Source of the DNA: Symbiodinium natans
Taxonomy: Eukaryota; Sar; Dinophyceae; Suessiales; Symbiodiniaceae
Reading direction: 5' to 3'
Length of the DNA: 64,000 nt
Assembly (NCBI GenBank): GCA_905221605.1
Contig: CAJNDS010002157.1
Location: 526,501-590,500 of the forward strand
How positions within the stretch are numbered: position 1 is the first letter of the stretch; the number at the start of each line of letters is the position of its first letter. Below are positions 1 to 13,200 of the stretch, piece after piece. The translations under genes and the position numbers were made by a program. The notes under the pieces are model-generated. The model did not search any database. It was not told the DNA's origin and worked only from the letters and a program-made list of their open reading frames with translations.

Positions 1-1
1 C

Positions 2-3000
2 CAGTAGTCACTGCGGAACCGGAAGAGCAAGAACTTCGTGGCCGCAAGAAACCTAGGAGGGAGCGCAATCAGGGTTTGGCGCTGGGCTTCAGGGACTTTT
101 TTGCGCTCGCCACTCGGAAAAACCCTGCGGCTTTAGCCTACATAGGGTCATCTTTCTCACTGCCTCATTCAAATCAACCCAGATCCTTGGTGGGACACAT
201 GCCGGCGATCTTGACAGCACGCCCAGGCGGAGGCACATGATCTAAGAACCGGGTTTAGGGTTTAGGGTTTAGGGCTTAGGGTTCAGGGTTGGAATAGCGT
301 GCCACCAGCCCATCGCCCTAGCAAAGCAAAGCAACATGCGCGGGAAGCCCCGCCTCTCGGGGTTTTGGGCGAGGCCTACACCCCGGAAATCAAAACTAAG
401 GGGTCTTACCTTGGACCCCTCAGGTGCACACTTGGGTTTGGAGACTCCCTAACCACCTTAAAGCCTAAACCCTAAAGCCTAAAGACAAAAGCCTAAACTC
501 AAGCCCTTTGTTAAAGAATGCTCAGGCAATAAAAAGGGCATGAGTCTCAGTTTTTTGACAAAACCCTGACCTAAACCTGGAACTGGGACTGAAGAGCTGC
601 AGCAATTCAGCAGGCAGCAAGGGAGCATTGACGAGAGGGGTTAAGGGTTTAGGGTTTAGAGTTTCGGGTAGAGGCCCTTCTAACAAGCCCAGGTTTAACT
701 GCAAAGGGAGGAGGGGGGAGGGAGTGGCTAGGTCCTCTACATACTAAGGCCCAAAAGCATTGCAACTCCGAAACTCTTCACCCTAGTAGCTCTAAACCCT
801 AAGCCCTAAACCCTAAGCCCTAGACTCCAAGCCCCAAAACGAAACCCTGAAAAGAGGTCGAGGAGCCAAGTGTTGCCCGACGCAGCCTTCGATGGGGCCA
901 CAATGGTTGCCCAAATCGCCAAGGCGTAGAAGCCTCCGCTTTAGGCTACTGGGTGTGGTGCTTGGGGTTTGTAAGGTTCAGGGTTTAAGGTAAGTTTAGT
1001 CTACATGGATGTCGGCGACTGCGTCAGGCACAACTTCGCAGGATACTTTCGCCAGATTCTTCTCTGATCGGCAAGAAATCTCATGTGCAGCTACGACAAG
1101 CTAAGCCTTAGTTTGCATTCAACCTCGCATCCCTCGGAACAGTATGGGACTCAGGATTAACCCCTAAACACTAGACCCTAAGCCCTATCTCAAAAGGGAA
1201 GCTGAGCAGTTAACAGGCGTTCAAACCCGAAATCGCAACTCCTAATAGTGTGTGAAGTTTTACCCTAAACCTGCACACCTAAAACAAGGATGTAAGAGCA
1301 TTCAGGGGTGAGGTATAGGGGTTTAGCGGTATAGGGGTTTAGGGTTTAGGGGGTGAGGGGTTTAGCAGTTTAGGGTTTGAAGTCCTAAACCCTTTAACCC
1401 CGAGAAACGCATGAAGTAAGCCGCCCCCAACCACAGGTGCTATTGCACTCCGCGGGCTTCTTGAATCTCCGCAAGGATCCCAAACAACAACTCCCCCGAA
1501 AAAATCCTCAACAGCAATCTCTCAACCCCCCCACCCAACCCCCCCCCCTCAAAAAAAAAACACATATATATATATACACACACACACATATATATATATA
1601 CAGATTTGTATGTAATATCTATTTACATAAAGAAAACCAGAAATCAAGTGAAGGATGCCAAGGCAAGCCACCCACCATGCCACAGAGGAGGGCCAGCCCC
1701 GCTAAGAACCTCGGGTTTGGGTCGTTCAGGGTTTAGGGTTTAGGGTTTAGGGTTTAGGGTTTAGGGTTTAGGATTTTTTGCCACCCGTCTGGCAATGCTC
1801 CACGGGGCAACTGAAGAGGGGATGCTGTGTACAAACTCCAGAGCCCAAATTGACGAAGTTACTAGGTTCCACATCAACCCGAGGCCTCCTACACAAGAAG
1901 ATGCATCTACATAGCCCGCCAGGGTTTAGGGTTTAGGGTTTAGCCAAACCTCAAACCCTGAACAACCCAAGGGTTTAGGAGGACAGGGTTTCGCGCATAT
2001 GCCAAGCAGGCACACAGGCAAAGCCCATTACCCCCCCCCCCCCCCCAAAGCCTGAACCAAAGTCTCTAGACCCCCGAACCCTACACTCTAAACCCTTTTC
2101 AACCTCCTAAACCCTAAACCCTAAACCCTAAACCCCCAAACCCTGAACCCTTAACCCTAAGCTAAGCCCGAAGCACCAAGCCCGAAGTCCGCAGCCCTGT
2201 TCCCCGAGATCTAAGTAAGCCCTAAGACAAGCCCCAAGCCCGACGCCTCAAAACCCTAAACCCTAAACCCTAAACCCTAAACCCTAAACCCCAACCCCGC
2301 TTTGCAAATCCTAGAGCCTCATGCCCCCAAGACTGGAACCTCCTGGCCGCTGTTGCAACATGCGCTTCCCAGTGCTCGTCTGGGAGGGTTTACGGTTTAG
2401 GGTTTAGGGTTTAGGGACTCCCACACAAAGGGCTTTTTAGAGGTTCAGGGGTTCTCAGGGCATCCTCACTGCGATGTTAGGGGGATGCTTTGCGGCGAGG
2501 GTGCATGGGTGTGTGCTCGGCACTCTCGAAGCAGAAGATGCCATTGTGCTCCAGCCTTGGGGCCCACGTGAACCGCCAAAAAAAAGGGTTTAGGGTTTAG
2601 GGTTTAGGGTTTAGGGTTTAGGGTTTAGGGTTTAGGGTTTAGGGTTTAGGGTTTCACCATACCCTGTGCTACTATAGTCCCTGCTAAGGTAGAGGGGCCT
2701 ATACCTTAAACACTAAACTACTACTTGCTTAAGAACCCCAGAGGAATAAAAAACAAAAATCCCCACATTGCCCTCAATAAGGAATAGTCTTTCTACTTTT
2801 TCGGGGTGCCTAAGCAATTAGTAGTAAACCTTTTGTTTAGGGTTTAGGGTTTCGGGTTTAGGGTTTAGGGTTTCGGGTTTCGGGTTTTCGGGTGGGCTCA
2901 CTTGGTCCCCAAGGAGCATGCCGCTCTTGCCGTTTGGGTGCGTGTAGCACATCATCGGGGACAGGGCGACCTCACAGGCGGACAACTGCCAGGAAAGGAT

Positions 3001-4289
3001 ACTACCCCTTACCTAAACCCTAAACCCTAAACCCTAAACCCTAAACCCTAAACCCTAAACCCTAAACCCTAAACCCTAAACCCGAAACCCGAAACCCTAA
3101 ACCCTAAACCCGAAACCCGAACCCTAACCCTAAACCCTAAACCTAAACCTAAACCCTAAACCCTGCTTTGCTGTAGATTGTGAAGCTGAACCACAAACTG
3201 GGCCCAGGGTGCTGACCACCTTGGCGCTCTCGAACTGCCACTGCGCCGGCAGGATCCTAGGGGCAGCCCCAAGGGGCCGTGTGTAAGGTAGGGTTTAGGT
3301 TTAGGGTTTAGGGTTTAGGGTTTAGGGTTTATTAGGTTTGGGTTGAGGTTAGGGTTTAGGGTTTTGGGGTTGAGGGTTGAGGGTTGAGGGTTTATAGGGT
3401 TTATAAGGGTTTAGGGCTGAGGGTTTTCGGGTTTAGGGTCGGTCTTTTGAAACAAACAAAGTCACAAAAGAGCACCACTGCGGGCTCCCAAGGAGCCGGC
3501 TGAGGCAGCTGCACACAATCAGCCAGGCTAAAGCGCATGGCAGCATGGCCGCCGTCATGTGGTAGCTGGCCACCGGTGAGCTCGACAACTTGAAGTAGCC
3601 CAGTAACTGCAATTATCATAGGGTTCAAGGTTTAGGGTTTAGGGTCTAGGTTTTTTTTTTTTTTTTTAAGGGGGGGTTGCTTCATAAGGGAACCTTGAAC
3701 CCAAAAAAGAAAACAAAAGGGGTACCGCTGGGCTCCCAAGACGCGCAGTCGAAGCCCACCGCTTGCAAGTCCAAGGTGAAGAAGCTCATCAAGTCAAACA
3801 TCCACTGCAGCTCCTTACTTCTCCAAGAACCAAGGGTTTAGGGTTTAGGGTTTACAGTTACAGTTTAGGGTCAAACTTCATTATCCCTACTAAATGAGGA
3901 AACCCAAAAAGTTCGAAGCTCAACTATTGGCAGAGTAAGGCACTGGAGGCCAAGAGAAGGAGATGTAGCCGACGATCCCCACGTTCTGAAGCATGCTGAT
4001 GGTCATGGCCAGGGCACAGGAAGTAGCCTTAGTTGCCCCGCCCCCAAAGTGTACACTTTCAGTTCTATGGGGGATTATAGTATAGTACCCCAAGAAGTGT
4101 AAAGTGTACTCACTCAGCTGCGAAGTAGCCAACATGGTGGTGGCTTTGGCCGTCTGCTTCAAGTTCATCATGTAATAGAGTACGGGTATGGTTAACATGC
4201 CCGCCACGCCGGCAGTGAGCCATCCGGCCAAGTTGAGCGACGTGCAAGACTCACATGCCCCGGTGCCCCAGGCCGTGCCCTCTGGACAC
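2..4289 (-). CDS. Gene A membrane region (partial)
   Basis: The first hydrophobic segment in 4130-4289 (AGWLTAGVAGMLTIPVLYYM) is followed by [20 protein letters not shown], then a loop with Cys (AVGFDC), [53 protein letters not shown] and [11 protein letters not shown] at the left edge. The order is the same in gene B. Multi-membrane tails behind GCC-type repeats are common in dinoflagellate and other protist proteins and recall TRP-like channels, but no channel motif is certain here. Confidence 0.7.
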
Positions 4290-7200
4290 CTCAGTTGTCA
4301 ATATGTTGTACCTAGTGGGCCGTGCCCTCTGGACACCTCAGTTGTCAATATGTTGTACCTAGTGGAACATAACAGGGTTTCGGGTTTAGGGTTTAGGGTT
4401 TAGGGTTCAGAGTTTAGGGTGTAGGGTGGTTTAGGGTTGGAGCCTAAGGTCCTTGAAATGGGGGAGAAACGGAAGTCGCCCCCCCATATGCCCACTGAGG
4501 CGCTGGGTGCATGGTACACCTTCCCTCCCACCGGCGCATGCCCCTGGCAAACCGCCAGGACAGAACTCCTGCGGAAGACATTTGTAGACGTCAAAGGGGG
4601 CACCTTGGTAGTTGAAATGCTCTTGAACAAACCCTCATGAAGGCTGTAGCCCGGTTTTCAGTAGTCTAGGGGAAGACAGGTCCTTTTTCGTCTGCTCGGG
4701 CTTCTGATCGAATCAGCAACCCAGCCCTGAAAAGAGGGAATGAGGGCAGCGCTGGCCATCCTAGATTTAGGGTTTAGGGTTTAAGGTTTAGGGTTTAGGG
4801 TTTAGGGTTTGGGGGCCCTTTTGAATTCAACACTTGCGTGCTACACGTTTGTGTAGACCTGTCGCCTGGGCATCCGCCAAACCTCTTTCCTGTAGAGGTG
4901 CTACTTAGCTGACATTTTGGGCTGCGGTGCGCTCCCGCCTCAACAGAGATCCATCGTACAGGTGACGGGTGATGCTCAAGATTTCCGCTTTGGGTGCATG
5001 AGCACAAACAGCGGATGTTCAAGATTCCTGACTTCCACATGCAACTGGAAGACGACAGGTCCCTTCCGTGTCTTGATGCCTGCCAAGGCACTGGGATCTG
5101 TGTAGTACCCAGGCTGCACCGTTGCCGCGCTGCTTCCATCGCAATCCAAGCCTTCGGCACATTGAAGGCATTGACCTGCTTCGTAGCGGTCGACGAAGGA
5201 GCAGACAACGCCTAGGCCACCAGCACACATGGCATGTGGGATGTTCCCCCGTATGCTGACAGTCCTTAACATAATAGGGATGAATTTAAGGACTGCTAGT
5301 GTAAGGGGGAACATCCCAACATGGCATGAACATGTCATTCTAAACAGGAATTCGACAGTCCTAGGAGCCAAGGTGCACTGTCCTTGGTACAACTCACCCT
5401 GGCACTGGCATGCCTCTTCGTCCACAGCGCCAGAAAATCCTGTCGTCCTTCCCGGTGGGCAATCTGCACATCTTGCCAGACCCTTCTGTGGCCCGTACTG
5501 GCCGATGGGGCACTTCGTGCAAGATGTGGACTCCTTGGTGCTCATGGTGGCTGGATGCAAGTGTATAATTTTGTGAACCTGCTATACTTCTGCTACTGCT
5601 ACTACTTGCTACTACTACATCTACATCCATGACGTCGGCTACTACGTGCGCAAACTACGAGTCCGCAACCAACTCGATACACGCAAATAGACCCCCCCAA
5701 GATTCGGTCTCGTTTGCATAGAACCCTTGCCCACACTCATCGCAGCCTTCGGCTCCAAGCACGTTGTTGAAGGTCCCGGTGCTGCAAGGATGGCAGCTCG
5801 CGCGACCCGTCTGGTTCGTGAAGGTGCCCACATCGCATGGCTCACAGGCAGCCATGCCTGCTGCTGCATACCTTGGGGGGCGAATCTGAACTTCATGAAT
5901 CTGAACCCCCCCCAAAAAAATTGGGGTCATGTACCCTATGCTGAGTAACTACTATAACCCCTATATTCAGGTATATGGACGCCATAAACCCTGCTAGGGC
6001 TCATTTCGTCCCCAAGGTACTTGCCCACGTCACAGTCCACGCAACCCATCCGCACCGAGAATACGCTCCCGGCGTGGCATTGGCTAATGCGGTCCGGTGG
6101 TACGAAAGCGTCACCAAACCTTGCGAACCCTAAAATTGGGGTCATATACCCTATACTACTACAATTACCATTAAGGTAATACGAACCATAAACCCTTTCA
6201 GGGCTCATTTCGCCCCAAGGAACAAGCACGTGCCACTGCTACATGGCACAACCTTGCCATTGTCGAAAGGGCTCCACTGCAAGTCTTGCAGCCACCAGAC
6301 TCCATCACCGGTGCGGTAGGCGAGATCGCTGAACTCATTCCCTGTGCCGCCAGTGATCTGCCGAATGAGCTGCACGCCATCCTTGGGGGCGAAATGAACC
6401 CGAAAAGGCCTAATAGGAATGACAGTAGTATAGGGTATATGACCCCAATTTTAGGGTCGAAAAGGGTTTATATATGGTTCATTGACCCTAATGGGACTTA
6501 TAGACTATAAGTTCTAGTATAAGGTATATTATACCCCCCAATTTTAGGGCTCATTCCCAAGGATCTCGGTCTCCGTGCGAAGAAGGGATGGTCGTCGGCT
6601 CGATGCTGTTGAACTGGCGCACCCGGCCCGTCAAGCCGATGTAGTCCTGCTGCAGAGACAGCTCGTACAAGGCTGAGCGTGAAGACGCCGTCCCCAAATC
6701 CGCCACAGAGTGGTTCCTAGGAGGACCATTAAAAAAGCCTCTGAAAAAATCGTCCTGAGTAGGATCCCCTTGCAGAATATAGAATGTCCTAGGGCCTACC
6801 TAGTAACCCTAAACCCTAAACACTAAACCCTATCCGAGGTGCTGCTGGATGAGATATGTGTGCAACAACGCCACGAGATGCCAGAGGCCATCATAGAAAT
6901 ACCCAGTCCATACTACGTCGCATGCGCCTTGTCCGTTGCCAAACCTTACAGGGTTTAGGGTTTAGGGGTTTAGGGGTTTAGGGTTTAGGGTTTAGGGTTT
7001 AGGGTTTAGGGTTTAGGGTTTAGGGGTAGTACTGGCTCTTAGAAGGAATGAAAGAAGTCGATACCCTTGTGTCCCCGTATATAACACCTTTGAGGGAGCA
7101 CGGAGGGTATCTGATTTCTCTAAAATTCCCCTACTAAGAGCCAGCAAGAAACTGCCGTGCATTGTTGTAGTACCCAATTACCTAAAATCCCCCTAAACCC

Positions 7201-10200
7201 GAAACCCGAAACCCTAACCCCCCCTACAAAGAAGTTAGAAAAGAAATTGCTGGCATGCATCTAAACCCTAAACCCTAAACCCTAAACCCTAAACCCTAAA
7301 CCCTAAACCCTAAACCCTAAACCCTAAACCCCAAACCCTAAACCCTAAACTAAGAAAAGAAGCTGCTGGCATGCACTGTTGTAGTAGTTGGAGACGTCGG
7401 CCAACCTTGATCCAGACAGCCCGTGAACATCGTTCGTACTCTGGATCGGCGACCGGCCACCTAGGAGCCCCCCCGCCCCCCAAAGGTTTAGGGTTTAGGG
7501 TTTAGGGTTGAGGGTTTAGGGTTTTAGGGTTTTAGGGTTTTAGGGCTTAGGGCTTAGGGCTAGGAATGAACCCTTGAAATGTCCCCCTTATACTAACAGT
7601 CCATAATCGGGATTCTAGTGCCCCCTATTACAATCCCGATTAACCCTGCTAAGACAAGGGTGAAACTCCCAACCTAAACCCTAAACCCTAAACCCTAAAC
7701 CCTGAACCCTGAACCCTAAACGAAGCCCTACCCCCAAGGGAAGAAAAACCAAGCCCCCGCAACAAAAAAAGAGGACCGCTTCTGGGCAGCCCTAAACCCT
7801 AAACCCTAAACCCTAAACCCTAAACCCTAAACCCTAAACCCTAAACCCTAAACCCTAAACCCTGACTGCTAGTATAAGGGGTCACATCCCCAAAAGGGTA
7901 CAGCTTCTGGGCATCCCGGGTCGCTGATCATCAGGCCGCCAGAGACCCTGGCCAGCTGTGAAGCCGTACAGGGGCACTCCTTACCAGGGCTAGTAGTACC
8001 TATTCAACTAACCCTAAACCCTAAACCCTAAACCTTGGGCTAGTAGTACCTATTCAACCCTAAACCCTAAACCCTAACCCCTAAACCCTAAACCCTAAAC
8101 CTTAAACCCTGAACCCTAAACCAGCTATTGGTTACCTATTTTCCTGCGGACAGTTCTCTTAAATCCCCAAAGCCCTATCCCTAAACCCTATTTAGTACAC
8201 CCCAACAACCAGCAGGGGCTAGAATCCCCCCGAATACCAACCCGATAGCTACCAATTAATTGCTCAAGAACAACCCACAAAAAACGATTATTATCTTTAT
8301 TTCTTTGGGGTTCTTAAGCAAATGGCAGATAAGGGGCCTCTTTAAGGGGGCTAACCATGCAGGTACAGCTTCAAGGGAAATATCTTGGGCTTCAAAAGCA
8401 CACCGGAATTTGTTTGTTTTTTCTCTGGGTGTAGGGTGAAGGATTCAAAAAAAGTTACGGAAATTCCGGGCTTCTAGGGTGTTTAGGGTGAGGAGTCAAA
8501 GGCCTTTGGGCCCAGGGTCGTCGTTGATCGAAGACAGGGTCTCCCCTTTCTAAGGGGCTTGTCTTTGGTTTCGGGTCTTAATTAAGGGTTTTGGGTTTAG
8601 GGTTTAGGTTCTCAAAGGGATACTGTAGTTTCTGATTTTGCAGGGATGGGGTACTCAGAGGATCATCTTTGTAACTCTTTAGGCTCCTGTAATCGATGAA
8701 TGCCTACGCGATCACATATGTGGACAGCGGATAAGTCGTGTCCAGGGGTCACAGGAACAGCGCCCTACTTCTGCACCTTAGGCTTGGGGCTGTGTTCGGC
8801 TTTGCTGTTGCAGATGCTGCGATCACCACGCTGAGCTATCTATCTGAATCCATGTGTTGCATGAGCCTAAACAACCACTCTGGTGCCCTGTATAACCTGC
8901 TTTCTACTACCCGGCCCTCTGTGTTGATACTCGTTGGGAGCTAGGCGCAAAGGACGGAATGCAGTGTACAGTGGGATGTTCACGGGGTGGGTTGCGGGTG
9001 GAATGAGGATCCCTAGACCCCAAATCCTAAACTCTAAACCCTGCTTACAGGAGTACTGAGGCTCCGGCCTAGACCCTATACCCTAAACCCTACCTTGAGG
9101 TTCCCCCAGATGCTTCCCCGTACAGTGCGCTAGCCAGGTAGTTGAATCTACTTCTGCTACATTGGGTACATGGCCAGCTCTTGAAATTTTTTTTTTAGAG
9201 GGGGGGGGGGGGGGGGGGGGGGAGGGGGGGTGATGTTGCTCCCCCAGTAAGGCGCCCTTTGCATCCTCATGCATCAGTTTCAGAGAGCGGGATGGCATGC
9301 GCGAAACGCATTCCGTTGACTGTGATAAGCTCGTCGTCATATGCCAGGGCCCATACTGAACCACCAACCCGAATAGCCTCTTTCAAAGACCTGGCCCCCT
9401 CTACTTTACGAGGATGGCCCCAAAAACCCGCTGAAAAACTCTTAAACCCGAAAAGGGAACATTCAAAATGTCCCAAGGGCCTACTGAGTTTAGTACACGT
9501 ACACACACAAAGGCCGCTTGGAGGAGGTTTGCAGTTTCGGACAGCCTAAACCCTAAACCCTAAACCCTAAACCCTAAACCCTAAACCCTAAACCCTAAAC
9601 CCTAAACCGTGGCTGAATGGATGCAAGCCACGGGTGTGCCAGCGACCACAGCTGTCACTCCATTGACCCAGTTGCCGAAAGCGGCCACAAACCAAACGTA
9701 GTCCTCCGCACTACTATTTGCTTAAGAACCCCAAAAGAATCAAAACAATCCCTATATTACCCTTTAAGGAAGAATATATTTTGTTTATTTTATCGGGGTT
9801 CTTAAGCAATTTGCAGTGCATGCCATTGATGTGCAACAGCTTGCAAGTTCCAGTGCCGGCTCTCTGATAGTGGCTCTCTTTTTTTAGCTGCTATACAACC
9901 TAGCCCCCTAAACCCTTTTGTAGGCACGGACTGAGGAGGCTGCCGGCAACACCTGAAAGCAGGGCCTTCTACCCTCAACCCTAAACCCTAACCACCTAGC
10001 CACCTACGTGGGCCTCCCGCAATGGCAAAGCTTGAGTTCACGCCCATGTCATAAACCGGAAACAGCGGCCCCACCACGTCCCACCCCCACTTTGACCCTG
10101 TGTTGCCGCAGAATACTGTGTCAGCATAACCCTAAGGCTCCATGTACCTAAATAGGGAATACTTGGGCCCCAAAATCCCTATATAGGAAGTACTTTAAGG

Positions 10201-13200
10201 CCCAAGTACTTCTTATTTAGGTACAGAAAAGTCGCAAGAACAATCATATCTCGTATGCCCCTGCTCTCTGCAGTTGCGGAGTTCATACCTTGGCGGCCGA
10301 GTGTTTGTTTAGGAGGTCTTTGCCACTGTCCGCGCAGGGGCTTGTCGCAAGGCCAGACTAAAACTAGATCGCCTGTTGTGAAGTAACCTTGTCATAGCAG
10401 TCAAAATCGGGCGCCACATGTGTGTGTGTGTACTACATATCCATGTCTTGGTAAGTGAATGTTGAAGTTCCTTGGCCAGCGACCTTGAGCTCCTGCAGCC
10501 CTAGAAGTCATATTGCGCAGACATGTGCACTGACAACTTCGAGCTCGAATTTCCCAAAATGGGCTGTTCGGCCTCCCCCCGTATCAACCCTCTAGAAGGT
10601 TTAAGGGGTTGTAAGGCCATTAAAGGGCATGACTTGTTTCGATTCTTGCAACAGAATGACCACAGAGCATACGGCTTATAAGGTTGCTTCCCGACATTTT
10701 GGGTGGAACAGCTCGTGGGCGGGGTCCGGCGGGAGCATCTCGCGCAGGTAGAACTGGCACAGGACCCACATGCCGATGTACTCCGGGAGCACCATCAAGT
10801 TAATGCGCGAGTCGCGCATCTTGACCTCATCTGCCGCGCTGACCGCATCCTCGAAGGTGTTGACCGTGTGATCGAAAAGAACCGTCCAGTCGTAGCTCCC
10901 CGCGTCGAGGTCCCGCTGTAGGAGCTCGAGGAAGAAGGCCTTTGCGCCGGCTGTGTAGAAAGGCCCATCCATCACGCCAACGCGGTGGAAGGAGAATAGC
11001 TTCATAACCTCTTCTCAAGCGAGTGATACTCGGACCGCTATAGGGATGTACCCCCAAGAGGCTCCCTTAATGTATTCCTAATATGGCCCTCTTGCATTCC
11101 CTGAGGAGATCTTTAAAAAGGGTCCCCAAACCCAAGGGTACAACCTTAGGGGCACATGGTCCAATACCATGATCTTCTGTGTTCGAGGTGAATGCCGAGC
11201 TAACACGTTTGTCTTGTCGCAGTGACCCTAAACCCAGCAATCTTCGCTTGTCCCAGGGTCCCACATATGTAGTCCCTACTTGTAGGTTCTGGGTACTTCT
11301 CACCCCAGCTATAACTATACTTGTAAGCCTCGTTAAGTCCTGAGTAGGTTGTAAGTGAACGAAGAATTGGGGTGAAAAGTAACCATGGACCTCCAAGTAG
11401 ACCCACCTTAAACCCTAAACCCTAAACCCTAAACCCTAAACCCTAAACCCTAAACCCTAGACCCGGCACCTCATAGATGGCGGTGACCTTGAATCGGTCC
11501 GAGGGTGTCATCCGAGTGAAGTACGGGTATCGCGCTCGGTCGCTCAAGCTCGGGGAGTCACAGCCAGGGGAGACCATGAGAACCTCACGCTAGGGAAGGG
11601 GGAGGTTTAGGGTTTAGGGTTTAGGGTTTAGGGTTCAGGGGCTGTACCATTCCAAAAAGGCACTACAGGGGGTGGAGGGTCGGCTGCTATCGGGGCTCAT
11701 CCATGCATGGAGTGACAAGCTTTCACCCCTAAACCCTACAGTAAACTCCAAACCTAGACGCCTCATGCCTGCAAAAAGCCTTCAGCTCCCCTCAGCCAAC
11801 TACGCCCTAAAACGTTCCGCTAGCCCTAAACCCTAAACCCTAAACCCCAAACCCTAAACCCCAAAACCCCAAACCCCAAACCTCCCGGCCTTGAACAGGC
11901 GTGCGGCATCGGCCACTGCGGCGCAGGCCTGGCTGCAGGAGTCGCCGAGGATGGCGTGCTTCCTGGAGCTATCGTTTTTTTTTTTTTTTTTGGGGGGGGG
12001 GGGGGGGGTTGGGGTTTAGGGTTTGGGGTTTAGGGTTTAGGGTTTGGGATTTAGGGTTTAGGGGTTTAGGAGTTTGAGGGGCTTTTGGGGGCGTTAGGGT
12101 TTTGGGATTTACGGGTTCAGGGTTATTTAGGGTTTAGGGGCTAGGGATTTGGGATTTAGGATTGTTGGGGTTTAGGGGTTCTCAGGGCTTTAGGGGTGTT
12201 GGGGTGTAGGGGTTTAGGGTTGAGGAGTTTAGGGCTTTAGGGGTAAACCCTAAACCCTAAACCCTAAACCCTAAACCCTAAACCCTAAACCCTAAACCCT
12301 AAAGCCTAAACCCTAAACCCTAAACCCTAAACCCTAAACCCTAAACCCTAAACCCTAAACCCTAAACCCTAAACCCTAACCCTAAACCCTAAACATTTCT
12401 AGAAAGCCCAGGGCTGCTTCGCTTCTGGAGCAGGTTGCTGAAGGCTTGGGAGGGGTTTGGCTTTCAGATTCTACTCCATGGCCCTTCGACTAGTCGGGTT
12501 TAGGGTTTAGGCTTTGGGGTTTAGGGTTTGGGGTTTAGGGTTTAGGGTTTAGGGTTTGGGGTTTGGGGTTTAGGGTTTAGGGTTTAGGGTTTGGGGTTTA
12601 GGGACTCTTGTGCGAGTCTACGAGTGTATCTTTTCAGGTGACGGTTGCTGCACATCCTCCAGAGCTTCATCGCCGGAGCTCTAGACCCATGAGTGATTCA
12701 CGCTTAGAGACGAAGCTGATCATGAATGGAGCTGTAAAAAGCTATCTTGCATGGCTTCATGAAAAGGGCTTTTCGCCTATTTTGAATGGCTTCATGAATA
12801 AGGCTCTTTTTAAATAGCCTCTTCTGCTGGCTCTCGGACTTAAGAATGGATCGCAAGTCTTCTATCAGGAGCAAACCGGGTTGGCCAGTGATCAACGATT
12901 GGTCGCAAGAAGATGGGTTTCAGGCAGGAGGACAGCAACCGACACTTCTCTAAACCCTAAACCCTTCTAAACCCCTAAACCCTCAACCCTAACACCCCAA
13001 TCGCGGCTTTCGAGGCTATTCCGCAAGGTATCTTCTTGAAAGGGTTTAGGGTCTCGCGCCTTTGCTGCCAAACACACTCGTAGGGTACGTGACTATGGTT
13101 TAGGGAAGCCCTCTCTCATGTTGCAAACGTCATGACGTTTTAGTCCGGCGCCCCGAAACAGCCCAAGTCTCGTCGGGCCATTCATTAGGGCTTCGATTGT

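Noticed and set aside
4976-5560. A 194-codon continuous frame through the cysteine-rich region
   Set aside because: Its ends are true exons, but the middle reads through an introner and a MITE; gene B and the target duplications show these are introns.
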